Part shown: in pieces, positions 1 through 7,369 of the stretch
How the letters are laid out: every line of letters begins with the position of its first letter
How positions within the stretch are numbered: position 1 is the stretch's first letter
Assembly: GCA_018268455.1 (NCBI GenBank)
Contig: JAFDWM010000002.1
Span: forward strand, 1-64,000
Source of the DNA: Actinomycetota bacterium
GTDB lineage: Bacteria > Actinomycetota > Actinomycetes > Actinomycetales > Microbacteriaceae
Reading direction: 5' to 3'
DNA: 64,000 nt
Translations under genes and position numbers: made by a program
Notes under the pieces: generated by a model
Database searches by the model: none
What the model saw: the letters and a program-made list of their open reading frames with translations, nothing else
What the model was told of the DNA's origin: nothing

Positions 1-65
1 GGAGCGGGTCCGCCGACGATGGAATCACGGCCGAGACGGCCGCATCAGCGAAAGGCACACCGCAC

Positions 66-1007
66 ATGCGTTCAGCGAAGTACTCCGGAGCAGGATCCGC
101 CGCCGAGGTGATCTCCATCATCGAGGTCGACACGCCTGAGCCCGGAGCGGGCCAGGTCGTCGTCCGTGTCGCCGCGGTCGGCATGAACCCGGTGGACGTG
201 AAGATCCGCCAGGCCGCCCACGACTTCGGCGTGATCCGGTACTCCGATCTGCCTGGGTGGGACCTCAGCGGGACGATCTCCGCCGTCGGCGAAGGCGTGC
301 AGGGATGGGCCGTCGGTGATCGGGTGTTCTCCCTGGTCGGGTTCCCCGATGCGGCTCACACGCTCGCCGAGTACGCCGTGGTCGCGGCGACCGGCCTCGC
401 CCGGGTGCCTGGGTCGTGGAGTGCGGCACAGGCCGGCGCGACGCCGTTGGCCGCACTGACCGCGTGGCAGGCGCTCGACGCGGCGGGGGTCGCGGAGGGG
501 GACCGGGTGCTCGTGCTCGGCGGGGCCGGCGGCGTGGGCCATCTCGCCGTGCAGCTGGCCGCGGCGCGCGGTGCGCACGTGATCGCCACGGCGAGTCCGG
601 CGAAGGCGGATCTTGTCGCGTCGCTGGGGGCGGCGGAGGTCGTGGACTACCGCGACGGCGCAGCGCTGGACCGTATCGATGCGGTCGATGCGGTCATCGT
701 CACGGTCGACGGCACCCTGCCGCCTCGCGGCTCCGTCCGCGAAGGCACCGCCGTCATCACCATCACCGGGTTCACACCCGGGCAGGAGGCACAGCTCGCC
801 GAGTGGGGTGCCGGCACGGTGCGCCGGATCCTGGTCGTCGCCGACGGCCGGCAGCTGCAGCAGGTCGCCGACCTCGCCGATGCCGGCCGCGTCACGGTGC
901 ACCTCGACTCGGAATACGCCCTCGACGACCTCGTCGCCGCGCAGGAGCGCGTGGAGACGGGACGGGCCACCGGAAAGGTGGTGGTGATCGTCGACCCGGA
1001 GGCGTGA
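66..1007 (+). CDS. NADP-dependent zinc-free alcohol dehydrogenase / quinone oxidoreductase family protein
   Basis: This 313-residue protein is a medium-chain dehydrogenase/reductase of the quinone oxidoreductase branch, expected to use NADPH in the cytosol to reduce quinones or reactive carbonyls; the real substrate is unknown. An N-terminal GroES-like domain (about residues 1-120, with VGMNPVDVKIRQ) is followed by a Rossmann domain carrying GGAGGVGHLAVQLA near residues 152-165. The cysteine ligands of zinc-containing alcohol dehydrogenases are absent. The length is normal for the family. The ATG is preceded by AAAGG about ten bases upstream. The gene runs tail-to-tail into a MarR regulator, a frequent pairing in which the regulator controls a redox enzyme, but regulation is inference only. 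Confidence 0.85.
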   Translation: MRSAKYSGAGSAAEVISIIEVDTPEPGAGQVVVRVAAVGMNPVDVKIRQAAHDFGVIRYSDLPGWDLSGTISAVGEGVQGWAVGDRVFSLVGFPDAAHTLAEYAVVAATGLARVPGSWSAAQAGATPLAALTAWQALDAAGVAEGDRVLVLGGAGGVGHLAVQLAAARGAHVIATASPAKADLVASLGAAEVVDYRDGAALDRIDAVDAVIVTVDGTLPPRGSVREGTAVITITGFTPGQEAQLAEWGAGTVRRILVVADGRQLQQVADLADAGRVTVHLDSEYALDDLVAAQERVETGRATGKVVVIVDPEA

Positions 1008-1060
1008 CGGCGTGCCGCGCCGCGGGCCGCTTCTGGACGACAGGCCCCGGCCGGCGCGAC

Positions 1061-1570
1061 TCAGGCGTCGAAGCCGAGGCTGAGCTTGCGCAGCAGCGCC
1101 GCCAGGCGCTCGCGATCGCCGCGCGGGAGCGCGGACAGCAGCGTGGCCTCGGCATCGACAAGCCGGGTGATCGCGGCATCGACGCGCACCCGCCCGTCGT
1201 CGGTGAGGGACACCTGCACGCTGCGTCCGTCGTCGGGATCCGCCTCGCGGCGCACCAGGCGGCGGCCCACCAGGCGGTCGATGCGGTTCGTCATCGTGCC
1301 GCTGGAGACCAGGGTCTGCTGCAGCAGCTGTTTCGGGCTCAGCCGGTACGGCGCCCCGGCGCGGCGCAGCGCCGAGAGCACATCCCACTCCCACGGTTCC
1401 AGATCGCTGCGGCGGAACACGTCGCGGCGGGCGCGATCGAGCAGCCGGGAGAGCCGGTCGACACGGGAGAACACCTCGAGCGGGGAGAAGTCCAGGTCGG
1501 GACGCTGGGTGTTCCAGGCCGCGACGATCCGGTCGACCTCGTCGCTCGCGGATCCCTCGCCGATGCTCAT
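1061..1570 (-). CDS. MarR-family transcriptional regulator
   Basis: A 169-residue winged-helix regulator of the MarR family, which usually binds palindromic operators as a dimer and is released by small phenolic or oxidising ligands. The helix-turn-helix and wing can be seen in QTLVSSGTMTNRIDRLVGR followed by the typical wing strand RREADPDDGRSVQVSLTDDG. The ATG at 1570 is chosen because a GATAAT -10-like hexamer lies six bases upstream of it with no Shine-Dalgarno sequence, suggesting a leaderless mRNA, and because a longer reading would run into the tRNA-Gln promoter region. It converges on the oxidoreductase gene with a 53-base gap. The ligand and targets are unknown. Confidence 0.88.
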   Translation of the reverse strand: MSIGEGSASDEVDRIVAAWNTQRPDLDFSPLEVFSRVDRLSRLLDRARRDVFRRSDLEPWEWDVLSALRRAGAPYRLSPKQLLQQTLVSSGTMTNRIDRLVGRRLVRREADPDDGRSVQVSLTDDGRVRVDAAITRLVDAEATLLSALPRGDRERLAALLRKLSLGFDA

Positions 1571-1576
1571 CCGTTC

Positions 1577-1582
1577 ATTATC
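1577..1582 (-). promoter_or_regulatory. -10-like hexamer for leaderless marR
   Basis: On the minus strand this reads GATAAT, six bases before the MarR ATG at 1570, so transcription would begin at or next to the start codon. No clear -35 box is visible. Confidence 0.5.
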
Positions 1583-1696
1583 CCGGCGGATCCGCGCTGC
1601 CTCGTCCGCCTCGTGATCCGCAGCGCAGGCCGGCGGATCCGCGATGAGCCTTACGACGACGACCGATGCCGGCCGGATCACCCGGACGGTGCATGG

Positions 1697-1702
1697 CAGA
1701 AT
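1697..1702 (+). promoter_or_regulatory. Possible -10 box of tRNA-Gln/glmU
   Basis: CAGAAT lies 27 bases upstream of the mature 5' end of tRNA-Gln and would give a primary transcript with a leader of roughly 20 bases, removed by RNase P. The -35 box is not obvious, so this is a tentative assignment. Confidence 0.35.
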
Positions 1703-1729
1703 TGAGAAGCGGGCGCGCGGCGGCCGCGG

Positions 1730-1801
1730 TCCGCCGTGGTGTAACGGCAGCACGACAGCCTTTGGAGCTGTGAGGTTCAGGTTCGAATCCTGGCGGCGGA
1801 G
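1730..1801 (+). tRNA. tRNA-Gln (anticodon UUG)
   Basis: The 72-base cloverleaf has a seven-pair acceptor stem (TCCGCCG with CGGCGGA), an anticodon stem ACAGC/GCTGT enclosing the loop CTTTGGA with anticodon TTG, and a T-arm with GGTTCGAATCC. The discriminator base is G, as expected for glutamine tRNA. The CCA end is not encoded and must be added after transcription. It reads CAA and, by wobble, CAG codons. The glmU start codon begins two bases after the discriminator base, so the tRNA and glmU are probably co-transcribed and separated by processing. Confidence 0.95.
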
Positions 1802-1802
1802 C

Positions 1803-3233
1803 ATGACGCAGAACCCACTCGCCATCGTCGTCCTCGCCGCAGGGCAGGGCACCCGCATGAAGTCCCGTCTGCCCAAGGTGCTGCACCCGATCGCCGGCCG
1901 CACGCTCGTCGGCCATGTGCTGGCCACCGCCGCGCAGCTCGGAGCGGACACGATCGAGGTCGTCGTGCGGCACGAGCGCGATCTGGTCGTCGAGGCGCTG
2001 TCCGCCGCGCACCCCGACGCGATCATCGTCGATCAGGACGAGATCCCGGGCACTGGACGCGCGGTGCAGGTCGCCCTGGATGCGCTGCCGGCCGGCTTCG
2101 ACGGCGATGTGCTCGTTCTCTCCGGCGATGTTCCCCTTCTCGAGGCCGAGACCCTGCGGGCGCTCATCGACGGGCACCGCGCCGCCGCCGCGGCCGCGAC
2201 CGTGCTCAGTGCGATCGTGGACGACCCGAACGGATACGGGCGCATCATCCGCGACGAGGCCGGCGATGTCGCCCGCATCGTCGAGCAGAAGGATGCCGAC
2301 GACGCGGAGAAGGCCACGCGCGAGATCAACGCCGGCGTGTACGTGTTCCGCTCCGGGCTGCTGCGCAGCGAGCTCGCCAAGGTCACCACCGACAACGCCC
2401 AGCGCGAGATGTACCTGACAACCGTGATCGGCCTGCTGCGCGACGCGAACGAGAAGGTCGCCGTCTCCGTCGCCGCCGACACCGCCGCGACGTTCGGGAT
2501 CAACGACCGGATCCAGCTCGCCGAGGCCGCCCGCACGCTGAACGACCGCATCGTGCGCCGCTGGCAGCGCGACGGCGTGACGATCCAGGATCCGGCGACG
2601 ACGTGGATCGACGACGACGTGACGCTCGCACCCGACGTGACGATCCTGCCGAACACGCACATCCTGCGGGCGAGCACCGTCGCCGCCGGCGCCACGATCG
2701 GCCCCGACACCACGCTCGTGAGCACCGAGGTCGGCGAGGATGCGCACGTGCGGCGCTCCGAGGCCACGCTCGCGGTGATCGGCGCCCGTGCCGACGTCGG
2801 CCCGTTCTCGTACCTGCGCGCGGGCACCACGCTCGGCGCCGACGGGAAGATCGGCGCCTACGTCGAGGTCAAGAACGCGCAGATCGGCGACGGCAGCAAG
2901 GTGCCGCACCTGTCGTACGTCGGCGATGCCACCGTCGGTCGCGGGGTGAACCTCGGCGCCTCCACGATCACCGCCAACTACGACGATGTGAACAAGCACC
3001 GCACCGAGATCGGCGACGAGGTGCACACCGGGTCGCACACGGTGCTCGTCGCGCCCGTTAGGCTTGGAGCCGGCGCGAAGACCGGCGCTGGAGCCGTCGT
3101 CCGCAAGGACGTCCCCGCCGGGTCTCTCGCCATGAGCGTCGCACCCCAGCGCAACATCGAGGGGTGGGTCGAGAAGAACAGGGCAGGCACGGCGGCGGCG
3201 GAAGCCGCCAAGCGTGCCGATTCGGCGGAATAG
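1803..3233 (+). CDS. glmU: Bifunctional N-acetylglucosamine-1-phosphate uridyltransferase / glucosamine-1-phosphate acetyltransferase
   Basis: GlmU makes UDP-N-acetylglucosamine, the precursor of peptidoglycan and wall glycans, by acetylating glucosamine-1-phosphate and then transferring UMP. The 476-residue protein starts with the nucleotidyltransferase signature LAAGQGTRMKS (residues 12-22), carries SGDVPLL further on, and has a C-terminal left-handed beta-helix from about residue 250 with repeated hexapeptides (IGPDTT, IGARADVGPFSYLR, LGASTITANYDD). The ATG at 1803 is fixed by family alignment, because upstream codons translate the tRNA-Gln gene. The only Shine-Dalgarno-like sequence, GGCGGAG, is the 3' acceptor strand of that tRNA. 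prs follows after nine bases, so the two form an operon feeding activated sugars and nucleotides. Confidence 0.95.
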   Translation: MTQNPLAIVVLAAGQGTRMKSRLPKVLHPIAGRTLVGHVLATAAQLGADTIEVVVRHERDLVVEALSAAHPDAIIVDQDEIPGTGRAVQVALDALPAGFDGDVLVLSGDVPLLEAETLRALIDGHRAAAAAATVLSAIVDDPNGYGRIIRDEAGDVARIVEQKDADDAEKATREINAGVYVFRSGLLRSELAKVTTDNAQREMYLTTVIGLLRDANEKVAVSVAADTAATFGINDRIQLAEAARTLNDRIVRRWQRDGVTIQDPATTWIDDDVTLAPDVTILPNTHILRASTVAAGATIGPDTTLVSTEVGEDAHVRRSEATLAVIGARADVGPFSYLRAGTTLGADGKIGAYVEVKNAQIGDGSKVPHLSYVGDATVGRGVNLGASTITANYDDVNKHRTEIGDEVHTGSHTVLVAPVRLGAGAKTGAGAVVRKDVPAGSLAMSVAPQRNIEGWVEKNRAGTAAAEAAKRADSAE

Positions 3234-3242
3234 GCGGGTCCG

Positions 3243-4280
3243 ATGGGGCGCAAGAAGAACACGACGGTCGAGCTGGACCGCGACAACGACATCGCACCGG
3301 GGCTGGTCGCCAAGACCAAGAAGAGGCTCGTCGTCGCCGGCGGACGCTCACACCCCGAGCTGACCGCGCAGGTCGCCGCCGCCCTCGGCACCGAGATCGC
3401 GCCGGTCGAGCACCGCACGTTCGCATCCGGCGAGATCTACGCCCGCTTCGAGGTGTCGATCCGCGGCTGCGACCTGTTCATCGTGCAGTCGTTCGGCGAG
3501 CCGGTGAACGAGTGGCTCATGGAGACGCTCATCATGCTCGACGCCGCCAAGCGCGCCTCGGCGAAGCGCATCACCGTCGTCGCGCCGTACTACCCGTACT
3601 CCCGTCAGGACAAGAAGGGCCGCGGACGCGAGCCGATCTCGGCCCGCCTCGTCGCCGACATGCTCAAGGTGGCCGGCGCGGACCGTGTCATGAGCGTCGA
3701 CCTGCACGCCGCGCAGATCCAGGGCTTCTTCGACGGCCCGGTCGACCACCTCTTCGCCAAGCCGGTCCTGCTCAAGCACTTCGAAGACACCCTCACCGCC
3801 GAGGACCGCGAGACGCTCACCATCGTCTCGCCGGACATGGGTCGCGTGCGCGTGGCCGACACCTGGTCCGACAGCCTGGACGCGCCGCTCGCGATCATCC
3901 ACAAGCGCCGTGACCCGATGGTGGCCAACCAGGTCTCCGTGCACGAGATCGTCGGCGCCGTCGAGGGGCGCACCTGCCTCCTCGTCGACGACATGATCGA
4001 CACCGGTGGCACGATCGTGAAGGCCGCGCAGGCGCTCAAGGCCAACGGCGCCCGCAAGGTGATCGTCGCCGCGACCCACGCGATCTTCTCGGATCCCGCC
4101 AGCGAGCGACTGCAGGACTCCGCGATCGATGAGGTCGTCGTCACCGACACGATCCCGCTCGCCGCCGAGCGCCGCTTCCCGGGACTGCTGATCCTGCCGA
4201 TCGCGCCGCTGCTGGCCAGAGCGATCCGGCAGGTGTTCGAAGACGGATCCGTCACCAGCATGTTCGACGGCGCCGCCTGA
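3243..4280 (+). CDS. prs: Ribose-phosphate pyrophosphokinase (PRPP synthetase)
   Basis: This cytosolic enzyme transfers pyrophosphate from ATP to ribose-5-phosphate, making PRPP for purine, pyrimidine, histidine, tryptophan and NAD synthesis. The 345-residue sequence has the class I pattern: YYPYSRQDKKGRGREPIS in the ATP/flexible-loop region, SVDLHAAQIQGFFDGPVDHL around residue 155, and the PRPP-binding loop LLVDDMIDTGGTIVKAA near residue 245. It is about 20-25 residues longer than the usual enzyme because of a basic N-terminal extension (MGRKKNTTVELDRDND), which I understand to be common in this family of actinobacteria. It lies nine bases after glmU and is followed by a strong terminator. 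Confidence 0.95.
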   Translation: MGRKKNTTVELDRDNDIAPGLVAKTKKRLVVAGGRSHPELTAQVAAALGTEIAPVEHRTFASGEIYARFEVSIRGCDLFIVQSFGEPVNEWLMETLIMLDAAKRASAKRITVVAPYYPYSRQDKKGRGREPISARLVADMLKVAGADRVMSVDLHAAQIQGFFDGPVDHLFAKPVLLKHFEDTLTAEDRETLTIVSPDMGRVRVADTWSDSLDAPLAIIHKRRDPMVANQVSVHEIVGAVEGRTCLLVDDMIDTGGTIVKAAQALKANGARKVIVAATHAIFSDPASERLQDSAIDEVVVTDTIPLAAERRFPGLLILPIAPLLARAIRQVFEDGSVTSMFDGAA

Positions 4281-4290
4281 CCCACTGCCG

Positions 4291-4325
4291 AAGGGCCGAC
4301 CGGCACGTCGCCGGCCGGCCTTCCT
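4291..4325 (+). terminator. Intrinsic-type terminator after glmU-prs
   Basis: An 11-base stem (GGCCGACCGGC pairing with GCCGGCCGGCC, one mismatch) around an ACGTC loop, followed by TTCCTTC. It lies eleven bases after the prs stop codon and closes the glmU-prs operon. Confidence 0.7.
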
Positions 4326-4401
4326 TCTGCCGGGCGGACGCTTCGGGCGCACCGCGCCTTCTCAAAGACGACGCATAGAAGGATTGCTGAAGCTGGTTCT
4401 C

Positions 4402-4878
4402 ATGAGACTTTCGCCCACGGTCCGTCACGGATCGGCCCTCGTCGGCATCGCGGGGACCCTGGTCCTCGCCGGATGCGGGTCTGACACGTCCTCCGCGGCG
4501 ACCCAGACCGGCACGCCGGCGCCTCAGAGCACGGCGGCGGCCACGCCGGCCGCCGGCACCGCGGATCCGTCCGCGGGCGGTGCCTACAAGGACGGCACGT
4601 ACACGGCCTCGGGCTCGTATCAGACCCCGCAGACGGTCGAGAAGATCACGGTCACGGTGACCGTGGCACAGGACGAGGTCACCGCGGTGACGGTGACCGG
4701 TGATCCTCAGGCCTCCGAGACCCGGCACTATCAGGCGCAGTTCATCGAGGGCATCTCGGCGCAGGTCGTCGGCAAGAAGCTCGCCGAGATCAACGTCTCG
4801 CGGGTCTCCGGATCCTCACTCACGAGCGGTGGCTTCAACAAGGCGATCGCCGCGATCCGCACCGAAGCCAAGGGCTGA
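4402..4878 (+). CDS. FMN-binding domain lipoprotein
   Basis: A 158-residue exported protein. The N-terminus has a signal peptide ending in a lipobox (VLAGC), so the mature protein should be lipid-anchored outside the cytoplasmic membrane, followed by a low-complexity Thr/Ala/Ser/Pro linker. The C-terminal half matches the FMN-binding domain found in NqrC/RnfG-type subunits (YKDGTYTASGSYQTP, then RHYQAQF, then VSGSSLTSGGFNKAI). In the family, FMN is attached covalently to Thr/Ser of an SGAT-like motif; here the equivalent is SGSS followed by LTSGGF. The next gene encodes ApbE, the enzyme that performs this attachment. The ATG at 4402 gives the best signal peptide; a TTG 18 bases upstream is the alternative. 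Confidence 0.85.
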   Translation: MRLSPTVRHGSALVGIAGTLVLAGCGSDTSSAATQTGTPAPQSTAAATPAAGTADPSAGGAYKDGTYTASGSYQTPQTVEKITVTVTVAQDEVTAVTVTGDPQASETRHYQAQFIEGISAQVVGKKLAEINVSRVSGSSLTSGGFNKAIAAIRTEAKG

Positions 4879-4934
4879 CCGGTGCCGGACGCGCCTGCGC
4901 CGGATCGGCGACCCGCTGCGGACGACGTGCGCTG

Positions 4935-5804
4935 ATGGACAGCTGGCGCTTCGACGCGATCGGCACTGTCTGGGAGATCGGCACGGAGCGCCCGCTCGCG
5001 GCGGGGGAGCGTGCCGTGGTGACCGCGGCGATCGACGGCTTCGACCGCACCTGGTCGCGCTTCCGGGAGGATTCCCTCGTGTCGGCGCTGTTCCGGCAAC
5101 CGCAGGAGATACCCGTGCCCTATGACGCGCCGGTGATGCTGGACCTGTACCGCGAGCTTTCCGCGGCGACGGCGGGTGCGGTGCAGCCGCTGGTCGGGGA
5201 GAGCCTGGCCGCGCGTGGGTACGACGCCGGGTACTCCCTGCACGACCGCGGCGCGCACCCCGCCCCCGCCGCGTGGACCGAGCTGCTGACCTGGGATGCG
5301 GCGGCGCTCGAACTGCACGATCCCGCGCTCATCGACGTCGGCGCGCTCGGCAAGGGACGGCTCGTCGACATCGTGCACGACGCGCTGGGCATCATCGGCC
5401 ATGCCGCCCGCCTCGTCGATGCCGGCGGGGATCTGCGGCTCAGCGGCGCACCGATCCGGGTCGGACTCGAGCACCCGTTCGACACGACCAGGGCGATCGG
5501 CGTGGCGACGCTGGGCGATGCCGCGCTGTGCGGATCCGCCGTGAATCGTCGCGCGTGGCCGGGCGCGGATGGCACCGGCCTGCACCACGTGCTGGACGCC
5601 CGCACGGGCGAGCCCGTGCGCACCTGGGCCGCGACCTGGGCGATCGCCGAGGTGGCGATGCTCGCCGATGCGGCCGCCACCGCACTGTTCTTCGAGGGTG
5701 GCGCCGAGTTCGCGGATCGGCACGGTGTGGAATGGCTGCGGATGAGTACCGACGGGCGCGTGCAGCGCTCCGCCGGATCCGATCGGATGGAGGTCTTCGC
5801 GTGA
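4935..5804 (+). CDS. apbE: FAD:protein FMN transferase (ApbE family)
   Basis: ApbE enzymes cleave FAD and attach the FMN half to Thr/Ser in target proteins. The 289-residue sequence carries the family core: FDRTWSRFREDS near residue 35-46, and IDVGALGKGRLVDIV near residue 133-147, corresponding to the DxGxxxKG motif that binds FAD and metal, followed by DAGGDLRLSG. No signal peptide is visible, unlike many ApbE proteins, so flavinylation may happen on the inside before export or the sequence may use another route. It sits between its likely substrate (the FMN-binding lipoprotein) and a membrane flavoreductase, and its TGA overlaps the GTG of the next gene by four bases. Confidence 0.9.
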   Translation: MDSWRFDAIGTVWEIGTERPLAAGERAVVTAAIDGFDRTWSRFREDSLVSALFRQPQEIPVPYDAPVMLDLYRELSAATAGAVQPLVGESLAARGYDAGYSLHDRGAHPAPAAWTELLTWDAAALELHDPALIDVGALGKGRLVDIVHDALGIIGHAARLVDAGGDLRLSGAPIRVGLEHPFDTTRAIGVATLGDAALCGSAVNRRAWPGADGTGLHHVLDARTGEPVRTWAATWAIAEVAMLADAAATALFFEGGAEFADRHGVEWLRMSTDGRVQRSAGSDRMEVFA

Positions 5805-7339
5805 TCGTGATGCTGATCGTGACGCTGATCGGGCTGCGCGAACGCGCCCTCGCGCGGCTGGGCCGGTTCACGATGTACCGGCTGACTCTGTACGCCCTGC
5901 TGGCGCTCGCTGCGGTCGCGACGCTGCTGTCTGTTCTCGGCGCGATCGCGGTCACCCCGCTGGAACTGGTCGCGACGCTCGCGGTGCTGGCGCTCGCGGT
6001 GTTCTGCACCGACGCGGCCGCCCAGGCGCTGCTGCACGTTCCTCGTCGCGTCGAGTCGTCGTTCATCACCGCGCTCATCATGCTGTTCGTCGTACAGCCG
6101 GGCGCGAACCCCGATCAGGTCGCCGGGATCGCTCTCGCCGGCATCGTGGCGGCGCTGTCCAAGTACGCGCTGGCCTGGCGCGGCCGGCACCTGCTGAACC
6201 CGGCCGCGGTCGGCGCCACAGTGCTCACCCTGACGAATCTCGGCTTCTCGTCGTGGTGGATCGGCACCCCGGTGATGGCGATCCCCGTGATCCTCCTCGG
6301 CCTGCTCGTGCTGTGGCGCACCGAGCGGATCCGGGTCGTGCTGCTGTTCGTCGTCGTGTACGCCGCGGTGTCGATGCTGCGGATGGCGGTGCAGTCCTCG
6401 GCCGCCGGACTGCCCGTCGCACCCGGCGAGATGCTCACCGCCGTGCTGCTGCAGTCGCCGGTGCTGTTCCTCGGCGCCTTCATGCTCAGCGAGCCGCTGA
6501 CGCTCCCGTCGCGGCGGTGGCAGCAGCTGCTGGTCGCCGTGGTCGTCGGAGTGCTGGCAGGCTGGCCGCTGAACCTCGGCGTCATCACGCTCGGCCAGGA
6601 GCGCGCGCTGCTGATCGGCAACCTGCTCGCGGCCGTGCTCGTCGCTCGGACGGGGATGCGCCTCACGCTCGTGCGACGGCGCCTGGTGACGCCGACGGTG
6701 CACGAGCTGACCTTCCGCGTGCGAGGCCGTACGCGATTCCTGCCCGGGCAGTACCTCGAGCTGCAGGTTCCGCACCGCCGGCCGGACAGCCGCGGCACGC
6801 GCCGGGAGCTCAGCATCGTCTCGCCGCCCGCCGAGCTGCCCTTCCTGCGGGTCGCCTATCGTGAGGCCGAGCACGGCTCGAGCTTCAAGCGCGCCCTCGG
6901 AACGCTGCAGAGCAACGACGTGCTCACCGCCACCGGCGTGTGGGGCGATTTCGTGCTGCCGGCGCGCGAGGCGCCCGTGCTGCTCATCGCCGCGGGCATC
7001 GGGGTGACGCCGTTCGTGTCGCAGCTCGGCGCGGCCGACCGCGCCGATGCCGTCGTGGTGCTCGTCGCCTCCTCGGCGGCGGAGTGCGCCTATCTGCGGG
7101 AGCTGGCCGCGACAGGCGCGCGCATCCTCGTGGTCACCCCCGATGAGCCGGCCGAGCTTCCCGATGCGGTGCGCTGGGCCGGTGGCGGACGGCTCGACGC
7201 GACGCTGCTGAACGAGCTGGTCCCGGATCTCGGCCGGCGTCACGCCTACATCTCCGGTCCGCCGCGCCTGATCGCCGAGCTCGCCCCGGCGCTGCGCGGC
7301 GCGCATCGGGTGACGACCGACGCGTTCGCCGGATACTGA
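5801..7339 (+). CDS. NqrB/RnfD-like membrane domain fused to FAD/NAD(P)H ferredoxin-reductase domain
   Basis: A 512-residue two-part protein. The first roughly 280 residues form about eight to ten hydrophobic helices resembling the RnfD/NqrB membrane subunits (KYALAWRGRHLLNPAAVGATV). The rest is a ferredoxin-NADP reductase module with the FAD site LPGQYLELQVPHRR and RRELSIVS, the NAD(P) loop LIAAGIGVTPFVSQL, and a C-terminal FAGY tail. The inferred role is to pass electrons from cytosolic NAD(P)H across the membrane to the FMN lipoprotein encoded first in the operon. The GTG at 5801 overlaps the apbE stop; GTG 5807 and ATG 5810 are alternatives. The terminal electron acceptor is unknown. Confidence 0.85.
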   Translation: MIVMLIVTLIGLRERALARLGRFTMYRLTLYALLALAAVATLLSVLGAIAVTPLELVATLAVLALAVFCTDAAAQALLHVPRRVESSFITALIMLFVVQPGANPDQVAGIALAGIVAALSKYALAWRGRHLLNPAAVGATVLTLTNLGFSSWWIGTPVMAIPVILLGLLVLWRTERIRVVLLFVVVYAAVSMLRMAVQSSAAGLPVAPGEMLTAVLLQSPVLFLGAFMLSEPLTLPSRRWQQLLVAVVVGVLAGWPLNLGVITLGQERALLIGNLLAAVLVARTGMRLTLVRRRLVTPTVHELTFRVRGRTRFLPGQYLELQVPHRRPDSRGTRRELSIVSPPAELPFLRVAYREAEHGSSFKRALGTLQSNDVLTATGVWGDFVLPAREAPVLLIAAGIGVTPFVSQLGAADRADAVVVLVASSAAECAYLRELAATGARILVVTPDEPAELPDAVRWAGGGRLDATLLNELVPDLGRRHAYISGPPRLIAELAPALRGAHRVTTDAFAGY

Positions 7340-7369
7340 GTCCGGCGGATGCCCGTGCGGGCCGCACGT

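Noticed and set aside
5120-7306. A 728-codon open frame on the minus strand
   Set aside because: It lies fully antisense to apbE and the flavoreductase fusion, has low-complexity Arg/His/Gln content and no family resemblance.
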